The position numbers and the translations under genes were made by a program. Shown here in pieces: positions 53,900-63,195 of a DNA stretch of 64,000 bases (its first letter is position 1; every line of letters begins with the position of its first letter). Location: assembly GCA_963837425.1 (NCBI GenBank), contig CAWINH010000006.1:310001-374000 (forward strand), in the 5' to 3' direction. Origin of the DNA: CAWINH01 sp963837425 (GTDB taxonomy: Bacteria; Chloroflexota; Limnocylindria; QHBO01). The notes beneath the pieces are model-generated. The model had not been told where the DNA came from and made no database searches. It saw only the letters and a program-made list of their open reading frames with translations.

Positions 53900-55306
53900 A
53901 TGGCGACCGGAAAGGTGATCCAGATCACGGGGCCCGTGATCGACGTCGAGTTCCCGCCGGGCGAGCTGCCCGGCATCTACAACGCGCTCGAGATCAAGCG
54001 CCAGACGAAGGCGGCCGGCGCGGACGACACCCTGACCGTCGAGGTCCAGCAGCACCTCGGCAACAACTGGGTGCGGACGGTCGCGATGTCGACCACCGAC
54101 GGCCTCTCGCGCGGGATGGATGCCAGGGACACCGGCGGGCCGATCAGCGTGCCGGTCGGCGAGGTGACCCTCGGTCGCGTCTTCGACGTCCTTGGGCGCC
54201 CGATCGACGGAAAGGGCGCGGTGAAGGCCAAGGAGACCCTCCCGATCCATCGCGAGGCGCCGGCCTTCGAGGAGATGGAGACCGAGTCGCAGGTCTTCGA
54301 GACGGGGATCAAGGTCATCGACCTCATTGCGCCGTTCAAGCGCGGTGGCAAGGTCGGCGTCTTCGGCGGTGCCGGCGTGGGCAAGACGGTCATCATCCAG
54401 GAGCTGATCCGCAACATCGCCCAGGAGCACGGCGGCTACTCCGTCTTCGCCGGCGTCGGCGAGCGCTCGCGCGAGGGGAACGACCTCATCGGGGAGATGA
54501 CCGAATCGGGCGTCATCGCCAAGACGGTCATGGTCTTCGGCCAGATGAACGAGCCGCCCGGCGCCCGCCAGCGGGTGGGGCTGACCGGCCTGACGATGGC
54601 CGAGTACTTCCGCGACGTCGAGGGGCGGGACATCCTGCTCTTCATCGACAACATCTTCCGCTTCACCCAGGCCGGCTCTGAGGTATCGGCCCTGCTGGGT
54701 CGCATGCCATCGGCGGTCGGGTACCAGCCGACGCTGGCGACCGAGATGGGCGACCTCCAGGAGCGGATCACCTCCACGAAGAAGGGCTCGATCACGAGCC
54801 TGCAGGCGATCTTCGTCCCCGCAGACGACTACACCGATCCCGCGCCGGCCACGACCTTCGGGCACCTCGACTCCACGATCCGCCTCGAGCGCTCGATCGT
54901 CGAGATCGGGATCTACCCGGCGGTTGACCCGCTGACCTCGACCTCGACCGTGCTCGATCCAAGGGTCGTCGGCGAAGAGCACTTCGCCGTCGCGCGCGAG
55001 GTTCAGCGCGTCCTCCAGCGCTACAAGGACCTCCAGGACATCATCGCCATCCTCGGCATGGAGGAGCTCTCCGAGGAGGACAAGCTCACCGTGGGCCGGG
55101 CGCGCCGCATCCAGCGCTTCATGAGCCAGCCGATGTTCGTCGCCGAGCAGTTCACCGGCCGCGCCGGCAAGTACGTGGAGCGGATGGAGACGGTGCGCGG
55201 CACGAAGGAGATCCTCGACGGGCAGCACGACCAGCTCCCCGAGCAGGCCTTCCTCATGGCGGGGCCCATCGAGGACGTCGTCGAGAACGCGAAGGCGATG
55301 GGGTAG
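53900..55306 (+). CDS. atpD: ATP synthase F1 subunit beta
   Basis: 468 residues, the catalytic subunit. Walker A GGAGVGKTVIIQEL, the GERSREGNDL loop, IDNIFRFTQAGSEVSALLGRMPSAVGYQPTLATEMG and EIIGEELS-type tail are present. Clean frame. The usual next gene, atpC, is displaced by a SnoaL-like gene. Confidence 0.97.
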   Translation: MATGKVIQITGPVIDVEFPPGELPGIYNALEIKRQTKAAGADDTLTVEVQQHLGNNWVRTVAMSTTDGLSRGMDARDTGGPISVPVGEVTLGRVFDVLGRPIDGKGAVKAKETLPIHREAPAFEEMETESQVFETGIKVIDLIAPFKRGGKVGVFGGAGVGKTVIIQELIRNIAQEHGGYSVFAGVGERSREGNDLIGEMTESGVIAKTVMVFGQMNEPPGARQRVGLTGLTMAEYFRDVEGRDILLFIDNIFRFTQAGSEVSALLGRMPSAVGYQPTLATEMGDLQERITSTKKGSITSLQAIFVPADDYTDPAPATTFGHLDSTIRLERSIVEIGIYPAVDPLTSTSTVLDPRVVGEEHFAVAREVQRVLQRYKDLQDIIAILGMEELSEEDKLTVGRARRIQRFMSQPMFVAEQFTGRAGKYVERMETVRGTKEILDGQHDQLPEQAFLMAGPIEDVVENAKAMG

Positions 55307-55310
55307 ACCC

Positions 55311-55724
55311 ATGGATGCCGCCCGAGAGGCTTCGGCTCGAGACAAGGCGCTCACTCGGCGCTGGTTCGACGAGGTGATCAACCAGCGGCGGGTCGACGCG
55401 ATCGACGAGATCTACGCCTCGGACTACGTGCACCATGGGAGCGGGGGTCGAGATATCGATCGCAGCGAGACCCGGGTCGTCGCAGAGCAACTCCTCGGGG
55501 CGTCGACTGACCGCCGTGCCACCGTGCTGGACCAGCTCCGGGAGGGGGACCGCGTCGCCACCCGTTGGGAGAGTGTTGGGACCTTTGCGGGTGGTCGTCG
55601 GGCGACCATGCGCGGCATCATCATCAGCCGCGTGGCGGGCGACCGGATCGCGGAGGAGTGGGAGATCGCCGATCACTACAGCTTCCTTCGTGAGCTCGGC
55701 CAGCTGGCCGAGAAGGAGGGGTAA
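55311..55724 (+). CDS. SnoaL-like ester cyclase family protein inside the atp operon
   Basis: A 137-residue alpha+beta-barrel protein. RRWFDEVINQRRVDAIDEIYASDYVHH and GDRVATRWESVGTFAG are the typical SnoaL/ester-cyclase beginning and middle, with ending IADHYSFLRELGQL. It starts 4 bp after atpD and its TAA overlaps the atpC ATG (TAATG at 55722-55726), so it is translationally coupled to both. Its function here is unknown; no pathway gene for polyketides is nearby. Confidence 0.8.
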   Translation: MDAAREASARDKALTRRWFDEVINQRRVDAIDEIYASDYVHHGSGGRDIDRSETRVVAEQLLGASTDRRATVLDQLREGDRVATRWESVGTFAGGRRATMRGIIISRVAGDRIAEEWEIADHYSFLRELGQLAEKEG

Positions 55725-56131
55725 TGCCGATTCAGCTGGAGATCGTCAGTCCCGAGCGACGCGCCTACGCGGACGAGGTCGACATGGTGATCGTGCCCGG
55801 CATCGACGGGGAGCTCGGGATCCTGCCGCATCACACGCGGCTGCTGACCGCCCTCGGCACCGGGGAGCTTCGGATCAAGAAGGCGGGGACGGAGCAGCTC
55901 ATGTTCATCTCCGGCGGCTTCGTGGAGGTGCGGCCGGACCGGGTCGTCGTGATGGCCGACCTTGCCGAGCACTCCGATGAGATCGACGAGGCACGTGCCG
56001 TCGAGGCCCGCAAGCGAGCGGAGGCGGAGCTGGAGGCCACGAAGGACCCGGTCGACATCGCCCGCGTGCGCGCCGCGCTGCAGACCGCGCTGATGCGGGA
56101 GCGGATCGCCACTCGCCGCCGTCGCGGCTGA
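55724..56131 (+). CDS. atpC: ATP synthase F1 subunit epsilon
   Basis: 135 residues. LEIVSPERRAYADEVDMVIVPGIDGELGILPHHTRLLTAL is the beta-barrel signature, and the C-terminal helical pair follows (ARAVEARKRAEAELEATKD). Regulates F1 and couples rotor. Downstream of the ester-cyclase-like gene. Confidence 0.95.
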   Translation: MPIQLEIVSPERRAYADEVDMVIVPGIDGELGILPHHTRLLTALGTGELRIKKAGTEQLMFISGGFVEVRPDRVVVMADLAEHSDEIDEARAVEARKRAEAELEATKDPVDIARVRAALQTALMRERIATRRRRG

Positions 56132-56158
56132 CCCTGCCGCGGTTGACCCTGCCGCGGT
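56129..56158 (+). repeat. Two exact 15-bp direct repeats after atpC
   Basis: TGACCCTGCCGCGGT occurs twice back-to-back; the first copy carries the atpC stop codon. A third partial copy (TGAC) follows. A TAGACT (56171-56176) further on is a candidate metE -10 element. Possibly regulatory for metE, or a local duplication. Confidence 0.6.
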
Positions 56159-56218
56159 TGACGCGCAACTTAGACTGCACCGACACGAACCCAACCTGCC
56201 CCCAGCGGACAACGCACC

Positions 56219-58379
56219 ATGCCCTTCCGTGCTCAACTCATCGGATATCCACGCATCGGCCCCAATCGCGAGCTGAAGTGGGCGCTCGAGCGCGCCTGGT
56301 CCGGCCGTCTCGATCGCGCCGCCCTCGACGCCCGGGTTGCCGAGCTGCGGCGCGCACACCTCGCGGAGCAGCGCGCATTGGTCGGCAGTGCCGTCGACGA
56401 TTTCGTGCTTTACGACCTCGTGCTCGAGACCGCGCTCATGCTGGGGATCGCGCCGGGGTGGGCCGGCGACCCGGGCGCTGATCCCTTCGGCGTGCTGAGC
56501 GCCGTGGCCCGCGGAACCCCGGAGCACGAGGCCTGGGAGATGACGAAGTGGTTCGACACGAACTACCACTATGTCGTGCCCGAGATCGCCGGTCCCGTCG
56601 AGAAGCTGACGCCCCTGCCCGTGGCGCGAGCCGACAGGCGAGGCCGAGACGAGCTGGGTCATCATCGGCCCATACAGCCTCGTGAAGCTCAGCCGCCTTG
56701 CGGACGGCCTGGAGCCGACCGAGGTGACGCGCAGCGTGGGCGATGCCCTCTGGTCATGGGCGCGGAGGCAGGCGGCCTCCGACCCCGGCTTCCGGCTGCA
56801 GCTCGACGAGCCATGCCTTGGGCTGGCCATGACGAATGCGGATCGGGAGCTCGCGGACGTGGCGTACGCCGGCGCCGCGGACCTGGGCCTGGCCGAGCGG
56901 CCATTGGTGACGGTCCAGTTTGGTCGCATCGGCATCAGGACGGCACGGGAGCTCGACGGGGCCGGGTTCGCCGTCCAGATTGGCCTGGACCGGCTCGCGG
57001 AGCTCGGCGACCTTGCCGAGCCGGCGATCAGCGTGATGGACGGTCGCAGCGTCTTCGCCGATCCCTTCGAGCCGGTGCGCGACGCGGTCGCCGGCCTGGC
57101 GACGGATCCTCGCGCCATCCACCTCGTCCCCTCCACCAGCTTCCTTTTCCTGCCCTACACGACGGAGGGAGAGGAGCTCCCGCGGGGATTCGCCTTCGCT
57201 CGTGAGAAGGCCCGTGCCCTTGCCGAATGGGCCGCCGCGCTGGCAGGCGGTCCGGCGCCCACCGCGGTCAGCGCGCCGGGCGCCGCCTGGCCCGCCGTGG
57301 GCGAGCTGGTGCCGCGGGCTTCGCGCGGGGAGCGTCGCGCGGCGCAGGCGGACCTGAACCTGCCCCCCTACCCGACCACCACGACCGGGTCGTTGCCGCA
57401 GACCGGCGACGTTCGGCACCTCCGCCAACAGCTCGGCCGCGGCGAGCTGGACCGCGCGGACTACGACGCGTCGATCGCGAAGCACATCACCGACGCCATC
57501 GGCTGGCAGGAGCGAATGGGCCTGGACGTCCTGGTCCACGGCGAGTTCGAGCGCAGCGACATGGTGGAGTACTTCGCACAGCAGATGGATGGCTTCCTCA
57601 CCACGCGCGCCGGCTGGGTTCTCAGCTATGGAAGCCGATGCACCCGCCCGCCGATCCTGGCCGCCCCGCCCTCGATCTCGGCGCCGATGACCGTGGACGA
57701 GTGGCGCCTGGCCCAGGCCGCCACCGAGCGACCGGTGAAGGGCATGCTGACCGGCCCGGTGACGATCGTGAACTGGAGCTTCCGCCCGCCCGGCGTGCCG
57801 GATGACCGCCTCTTCTGGGCCGTCGCCCTGCCGATCGCCGAGGAGGTGGGCCACCTCGTGGAGGCCGGAGCCCGGATCATCCAGATCGACGAGCCCGCCG
57901 TCCGCGAGCGCTGGCCGCTGCCCACCGAGGACGCGCAGGAGCGTCGGGCGGTCTATGCCCGCGGCGTTCGCGCCGCCCTCAACCACGTCTTCGCCCAGCC
58001 TGCGGAGGTGCAGATGCACACCCACATGTGTTACGGCGACTTCGGGGACATCGTCCCGCTGTGGTCGGACGCGGGCGTGGACGTGGCCTCGATCGAGTTC
58101 TCGCGATCGAAGGACGATTCCTACATCAGGTCCTTCTACTCGCTCTTCGGCGACGGCCACCTCCAGATCGGGCCGGGGCTCTTCGACGTCCACTCCCCCT
58201 ACTCGCCGGGTGAGGCGGTGATGGCCGAGCGCCTCGACCACTTCGAAGGCTTCATGGAGACCGCCGATATCTGGGTCAACCCCGACTGCGGGCTGAAGAC
58301 GCGCGGCTGGGACGAGATCGAGCGGCAGCTGAGCGACATGGTGGCCGCCGCCCGGGAACGGCGTGACCGGGCCGGCTGA
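56219..58379 (+). CDS. metE: Cobalamin-independent methionine synthase, frameshifted here
   Basis: About 720 residues. The N-terminal barrel begins GYPRIGPNRELKWALERAW and the C-terminal catalytic barrel has PTTTTGSLPQTGDVR; zinc ligands are in MHTHMCYGDFGD and NPDCGLKTRGWDE. A single-base break near 56640 splits the gene early. It converts homocysteine to methionine using 5-methyl-THF from the neighbouring metF-like gene. Confidence 0.94.
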
Positions 58380-59211
58380 GCGGGAGATGCTCTCGGCGCC
58401 GACCGACTGGGTGGAGATGGTGGAGGTCAACCCGCCCCTCCTGCCGAGCATGCTCCACACCGAGCTCAACGGCCGATGGCGGCGGGTGCTGATCACCGAC
58501 AACCCGTTCAAGCAGGTCCGCGTCTCGCCGTTCGCGTTCGCGGCCCGGATCACCCACGACGTGCCCGGGGTCCGGCCCACCGTCGTGTGCTCGACCCGGG
58601 ACCGGAACATCCTCGCCATCGAGAGCGAGGTCCGCGGCGCGCTCGGCAACGGCGTCGAGTCGTTCCTGGTGGTCCAGGGGGACATGCTTCCCGAGGTCGA
58701 GCACTGGAGCAACAGCTACGAGATCGTCGAGCACCTGCGCGAGCTCCAGGAGATGGTCGGTCCCGTCCGCTTCGAGGTCGGGATGAGCACGCGATCACGC
58801 CGATGGGTCTTCCAGCGACGGATCCAGGTCGGCGGGCAGTTCTTCACGACCGGCCCGGTGCTCGATCCGGGAAGCGTCGAGGCGGTAGCGGCTCGCCTGC
58901 GCATGGACGGCACCGCGCCGCCGGTCTACCTCGAGCTCTCGCCACCGGTCTCGCTGCGCTGGATTCGCCGCCTCGAGAGCGTGGGAGCCATTCCCGTATC
59001 GGATCGGCTGCGGGAGCTCGTGACCGCAACGCCGGAGGGCCAGCGACGGGCGCTCGCCTGGCGGCTCGCGAAGGGGATCGCGGCCCGGGCGCGGACCGCG
59101 GGGTTCGCGGGCGTGGTGATCATGGGGCTCCGCTACGAGACGGCGGTCGGCGAGGCCTACGACACGTGGCACGACGATCGCGTGGAGGCGCTCGACCTCA
59201 ACGAGGCGTGA
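58363..59211 (+). CDS. Methylenetetrahydrofolate reductase family protein (MetF-like)
   Basis: 282 residues. MetF-type barrel features are visible in ARITHDVPGVRPTVVCSTRDRN, VQGDM and VYLELSPPVSLRWIRRLES, near the FAD site; it is divergent from E. coli MetF, so the assignment rests on family resemblance and on linkage with metE. The start could be GTG 58363 (overlapping metE) or ATG 58387. Supplies 5-methyl-THF. Confidence 0.75.
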   Translation: MTGPAEREMLSAPTDWVEMVEVNPPLLPSMLHTELNGRWRRVLITDNPFKQVRVSPFAFAARITHDVPGVRPTVVCSTRDRNILAIESEVRGALGNGVESFLVVQGDMLPEVEHWSNSYEIVEHLRELQEMVGPVRFEVGMSTRSRRWVFQRRIQVGGQFFTTGPVLDPGSVEAVAARLRMDGTAPPVYLELSPPVSLRWIRRLESVGAIPVSDRLRELVTATPEGQRRALAWRLAKGIAARARTAGFAGVVIMGLRYETAVGEAYDTWHDDRVEALDLNEA

Positions 59212-59259
59212 CGTCTCGGGCCCGTCTCCGGCCCCGGAGGCGCGGAGTGCGCGCCAGGC

Positions 59260-59315
59260 GTGCACATCGGACCTCGGGCGGCTGAAATCAGGGCCCCAGA
59301 GGCCGAAATGTGCAC
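59260..59315 (+). terminator. Long imperfect hairpin after the metF-like gene
   Basis: GTGCACAT (59260-59267) pairs with ATGTGCAC (59308-59315), continued by partial pairing (CGG with CCG). A smaller CTCCGG/CCGGAG hairpin lies at 59226-59239. It is a plausible end of the metE-metF transcript, without a clear T run. The rest of 59212-59420 has no gene. Confidence 0.45.
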
Positions 59316-59408
59316 CAGATGCGACATCCGGGCCTCAAACCGAGGGTTCGGTGTCCGTTGCGTGCGGGTGGCGCACACGACGTCACCGGCGCAGGCCCGC
59401 CGGTGCGA

Positions 59409-59414
59409 TACGAT
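59409..59414 (+). promoter_or_regulatory. -10 of the 59.4-kb small gene (leaderless)
   Basis: TACGAT followed by six bases, then ATG 59421. Confidence 0.4.
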
Positions 59415-59420
59415 CCCCGC

Positions 59421-59678
59421 ATGCCACACGAGACGGGCGAGGACGAGCCGATGACCTCGGAGGAGGCCGAGCGCGCCCACCTCCGCGGCCCGGAGGGCAA
59501 GACCGACCACGGATTCCGCCGCATGCAGGAGCTGCGCAAGGTGAGCCGCGACTACCCGTTCATCTGCCCGGTCGACTTCAAGCCACACAAGGGCTCGCCT
59601 CCGGGTGAGGACCCGAACCTCGACCCGGACTTCATCCCGAACCATCGCGAGGACGACGGGGCCCACTACCTCGGCTGA
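59421..59678 (+). CDS. Small uncharacterised protein
   Basis: 85 residues. Acidic and hydrophilic, with FRRMQELRKVSRDYPFICPVDFKPH and a DPNFIP-like end; one Cys. The upstream in-frame frame to 59310 is non-family sequence. TGATG overlap with the next small gene suggests co-translation. Function unknown. Confidence 0.55.
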   Translation: MPHETGEDEPMTSEEAERAHLRGPEGKTDHGFRRMQELRKVSRDYPFICPVDFKPHKGSPPGEDPNLDPDFIPNHREDDGAHYLG

Positions 59679-60004
59679 TGCGTTCCTGCGACCACTGCGG
59701 CGCAAGGCCGCCCCAGCTTCCGGTGCGGATCGAGATCGTGCGCGAGGCGGGCCCCATCGGCCTGGCCGGTGACCCGGCGCCCGGCGCCGATCCTCACTTC
59801 ACGAAGGGCTACGCGTTCTGCTCATCGGACCATGCCTACGCGTGGGCGCGCGAACGGAGATACATGCTCTGCAACCGGGCGCCCACCCCCTTCGAGGCGG
59901 GGATGCAGCCGTATCTGCCCAGCCGTCACATGGGCGGGCGGGTGGGGCTGTGCGACGGCCACCACACCGGCCCCCACGAGTGGAAGGAGGCATTCCCGGG
60001 CTGA
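59678..60004 (+). CDS. Small CxxC protein, uncharacterised
   Basis: 108 residues. CDHCGARPPQLPV at the N-terminus is a CxxC zinc-ribbon-like start; other Cys follow in FCSSDHAYAW and MLCNRAP and near the end. The pattern suggests a zinc-binding protein. Its ATG overlaps the preceding TGA. No family recognised. Confidence 0.6.
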   Translation: MRSCDHCGARPPQLPVRIEIVREAGPIGLAGDPAPGADPHFTKGYAFCSSDHAYAWARERRYMLCNRAPTPFEAGMQPYLPSRHMGGRVGLCDGHHTGPHEWKEAFPG

Positions 60005-60021
60005 TCGGGGATGCCCCGCGG

Positions 60022-60027
60022 TAATGT
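60022..60027 (+). promoter_or_regulatory. -10 of the CPBP protease gene (leaderless)
   Basis: TAATGT followed by seven bases, then ATG 60035. Confidence 0.4.
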
Positions 60028-60034
60028 GGGCCCC

Positions 60035-61246
60035 ATGGCTGACGCGGAGAGGATCCCGGGCGCGAGATGGATGCCGTGGCGGCCGGATCGCCTCGAGAGC
60101 GCGCCCGACCCGCTCCCCGCCGTCATAGCAGATCAGTACGCGGCGGCGCTTGCGGCAGCCGAAAACGACTACCGACTCGGCCGACCCGATGAGGCGCTCA
60201 GACAGCTTTCGCTGGCCGCGAGTGTTGCCACCCGCCGAACCCTGCCGCACATCCTGTCGGCCGAGATCCATGGGGAGGCCGGCCGTCGCCGCCAGGCGCT
60301 GGATGCGTACCGCCTCGCGCTCGCGATTGCGCCGAGCAACGAAGCGGCCGTCGCTGGATACCGCTGGCTGATCACCCACGCGGACATCCCATCGGCGCCC
60401 CCGACCGATGCGGGCGCTGCCGTTGCGACGATGGACCCCTCGTCCCAACTCGTTGACGTCTCCCTCAACGCTCGCAGCGCCTTCCTCATCCTGGCGCCGT
60501 ACCTCGTCTGGCTGGCGGTGGCGGAGTTCGCCGTCACGTACGTGAATCCACTGCTCGTCTTCCCACTGCACGGCGGGATGCTCGGCGTCGCGGCCGTCCA
60601 TGTCGCCTTCCTCGAGCGCCGCGCAGCCACCGATCCGAGGGCTCGCTACCTCGCCGCGATGGTCATGGCCCTCATGCTCACCCCGTTGATCCGGATCATC
60701 AGCCTCACGCTGCCCCTGTCCCAGATCGACGCCCCCTATCGCTACCTGTTCGCCGGCATCCCCATGCTCATCGGCGCCGTCGCGGTAGCCCGCTACGTGG
60801 GGCTCCGGCCGAGCTGGATGGGGCTGATCTGGCGCGACACGAGGTGGCAGATCATCGCGGTCGCTGTCTCAATCTGCCTCGGCTTCATTGAGTGGGAGAT
60901 CCTGCAGCCCAATGCACTCGGCGCGTTGCCGTGGACCGCGGCTGGCTGGTTGCCCGCACTCAGCGTCGCCGCGGCCACCGGCCTGCCGGAGGAGCTGATC
61001 TTCCGCGGCATCATGCAGACCGTGGCGCGTCCGCTGATCGGCAGGTTGAACGTGCTCTACGTGAGCCTCGTGTTCGCGGTGCTGCACATCGGCTACCAGA
61101 ACGCGATCGATTTCGGGTTCGTCCTGGGGGTCGGCCTCTTCTACGGCGTGGTGTTCGAGCGAACTCGCTCGATCATCGGCATTTCGATTGGGCACGGCGT
61201 GGCGAATGCCGTCCTCTTCTTTGTGGTGCCCCAGTTGCTTCGTTAG
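60035..61246 (+). CDS. TPR-like N-terminus fused to a CPBP-family intramembrane protease
   Basis: 403 residues. Residues about 30-115 are helical and TPR-like (ALAAAENDYRLGRPDEALRQLSLAA). Seven or eight transmembrane helices follow. The CPBP (Abi) motif is visible as LPEELIFRGIMQ (EExxxR) at about residue 325, and the second conserved motif as FAVLHIGYQNAIDFGFVLG with its catalytic-region His. CPBP proteases include CAAX processing and bacteriocin self-immunity enzymes. Its stop overlaps that of the convergent DUF4012 gene. Confidence 0.85.
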   Translation: MADAERIPGARWMPWRPDRLESAPDPLPAVIADQYAAALAAAENDYRLGRPDEALRQLSLAASVATRRTLPHILSAEIHGEAGRRRQALDAYRLALAIAPSNEAAVAGYRWLITHADIPSAPPTDAGAAVATMDPSSQLVDVSLNARSAFLILAPYLVWLAVAEFAVTYVNPLLVFPLHGGMLGVAAVHVAFLERRAATDPRARYLAAMVMALMLTPLIRIISLTLPLSQIDAPYRYLFAGIPMLIGAVAVARYVGLRPSWMGLIWRDTRWQIIAVAVSICLGFIEWEILQPNALGALPWTAAGWLPALSVAAATGLPEELIFRGIMQTVARPLIGRLNVLYVSLVFAVLHIGYQNAIDFGFVLGVGLFYGVVFERTRSIIGISIGHGVANAVLFFVVPQLLR

Positions 61247-63171
61247 TCGGCGGCGTAGCGGACCTCGAAGGTTCGGTCGAATTCCGTCGTTGTGTGGAAG
61301 GTAACCCTTCGTCCAAGCACGGATCCCCCGGTGCTCCAGCCGATCGGATGGGTTCCCTCCGGGACCGACACGGTGACCGTCAGCGTGTCGTGGTCGCGGC
61401 CCGGTTGCTTGAAGAAGCTGAGCCGATACGTCCCCTGGCGCGAGGGGTCGGTCGAATCAACGACCCGCGGAGCGAGATACGACGTCTCCAGGTGGGTCGC
61501 TCCCGGACGGATCAGCTGATAGCTGGCCACCGAGAGGCTCTCGGAGTCCTGCTCGATGCGCTCGGGACCGGTCAGTGGCGGCGCGCCATCGCTCGAGACC
61601 GATATGTTCGTCGCCCCCGGCACGAGATAGCGGCGCTCGTAGCTCCCCAGGTCGCCAGAACGGAACGCCTGGCTCACCGCCTGCAGCGCCGGCGGGAGAT
61701 CCGGCCCGAACCGATTCGTGTAGGTGGTTACCAGATCCTCCTGGGCGTTGCCCTCGGGCGTGAGGCGTACGTCTAGGCTGTGGTCGAGGTCGAGCAGGAC
61801 ATCGAGCTTCGAGACCGGGGCCACGTTCGCCTCCATCACCGCCAGCCGATCACCGCCCGCCGGGAACACGAAACTCGTGTACCAGCCGAGCTGCTCGATC
61901 GCGGCCTGCGGAACCGCATCATCCAGGAAGATCTGCAGCTGACGCCGCTTGCCCGCCTCGTCGAGTGCGGCGACAACCTCGGGGTATCGGCTGGGCGGCA
62001 ACGCGAGGAGACGCTTCAGGACTTCCGATGCGAGCTCTGCCAGGAACTGCTTGCGACCCGGGCCGCGGTTCAGGATCTCCGCCTGCTCGAGGCTGATCAG
62101 GTAGGTCTCCCCGGGGTGGACCGTGACGCCGGCGTCCGGGATCGTGACCGGACCCACGATCTTCAGCAGCGCGTCGACGAGGTCGGGTGTGAAGGCGATC
62201 GTGCCGTCCAGGTTCCCCTCGCCAGTCTCGATTCGGTACAGCCGGCGAACCTCGGCGGCACTGCGTTGGAAGTCCGGCCACCAACCAGCGTCGGCCACCT
62301 GCCAGGGAAGATCTCCAAGCAGGTGTCCGGCGAGCCCCGGGGGCGGCTGGACGTACTGGGCCTGGTCGGTCAAGTCGATGTCCAGCACGTCGCGGAACGT
62401 GAAGTCCTCGAGGAGGCCGTCGCGGAAGGTGGGAGTGGCAAAGGTCGCGATCAAACCTCCGACCGGCCGGATCTCCGCATTGTCGAGGGCGAGCACGATG
62501 TAGCGCTTCGTCCCGCCGACGCCGAATACGGACGGCACAACGTCCTGGGCCAGCTCCCAGGCCGCCACAAGCGGACGCGCGCGTTCGATCTGCTTCTCCA
62601 TCAGTTCACGGACCTGCGCGAGGGGGCCCACCAGGTCTGCGGTCGGCGTCGCCTCGACCAGCCGGTCAGCCTCGTCGAAGGCGGCGAGCAGGTCATGTGT
62701 GCGTCCTTCGTTGTGAGCGACGAATCGAGCCAGCGCCGCCAGACGCTCCGGCCCTTGCCCCTCCGCCTGCGCCGCAACGTAGTCATCCATCAACGCCTGG
62801 AGGTCGGTGTGCCTGCTCGTGATCAGCCGGGCTGCCCGCACGAGGGTTGCGGCATGGTCGACCTGCCCGCCCAGACCGGGAATCCAGTGAACGATGACGA
62901 TGACCGGGTCCCCCTCGAGAGCGGCAGCCACCCTGGCAAGTGATGTGTCGGCCCTGGCAATCTCGTCACCCACCTGCTGCGCGTCGTCCGCCGTCAGCTC
63001 GAAACCGTCAGCCTCGACGGTCGCGGCGGCGGCTTCGAGATGCCCCATGGCAGTGGCGGCGTCGCCGCGCAGCGCAAACGCCCTCGCCACCGCCGCGGCG
63101 GCGAGCAGCAGCAGGACCAGGAGCAGGAATCCGCCGATGCCGAGCCACGGGTGGCGACGGAGCCGATCCAC
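61243..63171 (-). CDS. DUF4012 family secreted or membrane protein
   Basis: 642 residues. One N-terminal transmembrane helix (WLGIGGFLLLVLLLLAAAAVAR) anchors a large extracytoplasmic DUF4012 region with the DNAEIRPVGGLIATFATPTFRDG signature, seen in actinobacterial and Chloroflexota surface-polysaccharide loci. Function unknown. It is divergent from the sortase gene; the pair shares a 24-bp promoter gap. Confidence 0.88.
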   Translation of the reverse strand: MDRLRRHPWLGIGGFLLLVLLLLAAAAVARAFALRGDAATAMGHLEAAAATVEADGFELTADDAQQVGDEIARADTSLARVAAALEGDPVIVIVHWIPGLGGQVDHAATLVRAARLITSRHTDLQALMDDYVAAQAEGQGPERLAALARFVAHNEGRTHDLLAAFDEADRLVEATPTADLVGPLAQVRELMEKQIERARPLVAAWELAQDVVPSVFGVGGTKRYIVLALDNAEIRPVGGLIATFATPTFRDGLLEDFTFRDVLDIDLTDQAQYVQPPPGLAGHLLGDLPWQVADAGWWPDFQRSAAEVRRLYRIETGEGNLDGTIAFTPDLVDALLKIVGPVTIPDAGVTVHPGETYLISLEQAEILNRGPGRKQFLAELASEVLKRLLALPPSRYPEVVAALDEAGKRRQLQIFLDDAVPQAAIEQLGWYTSFVFPAGGDRLAVMEANVAPVSKLDVLLDLDHSLDVRLTPEGNAQEDLVTTYTNRFGPDLPPALQAVSQAFRSGDLGSYERRYLVPGATNISVSSDGAPPLTGPERIEQDSESLSVASYQLIRPGATHLETSYLAPRVVDSTDPSRQGTYRLSFFKQPGRDHDTLTVTVSVPEGTHPIGWSTGGSVLGRRVTFHTTTEFDRTFEVRYAAD

Positions 63172-63181
63172 TCCCCGATGC

Positions 63182-63187
63182 TACACT
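63182..63187 (+). promoter_or_regulatory. Sortase gene -10 (leaderless)
   Basis: TACACT followed by eight bases, then ATG 63196. It lies in the short divergent gap to the DUF4012 gene. Confidence 0.45.
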
Positions 63188-63195
63188 CGGCGCCC

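Noticed and set aside
51304..53976. Long antisense open frame (890 codons) opposite atpA and atpG
   Set aside because: It mirrors the third-codon G/C bias of real genes on the other strand; its translation has no family features.
56131..56218. Cobalamin or SAM riboswitch before metE
   Set aside because: Only about 90 bp is available; neither a conserved B12 box nor a SAM aptamer core is visible.
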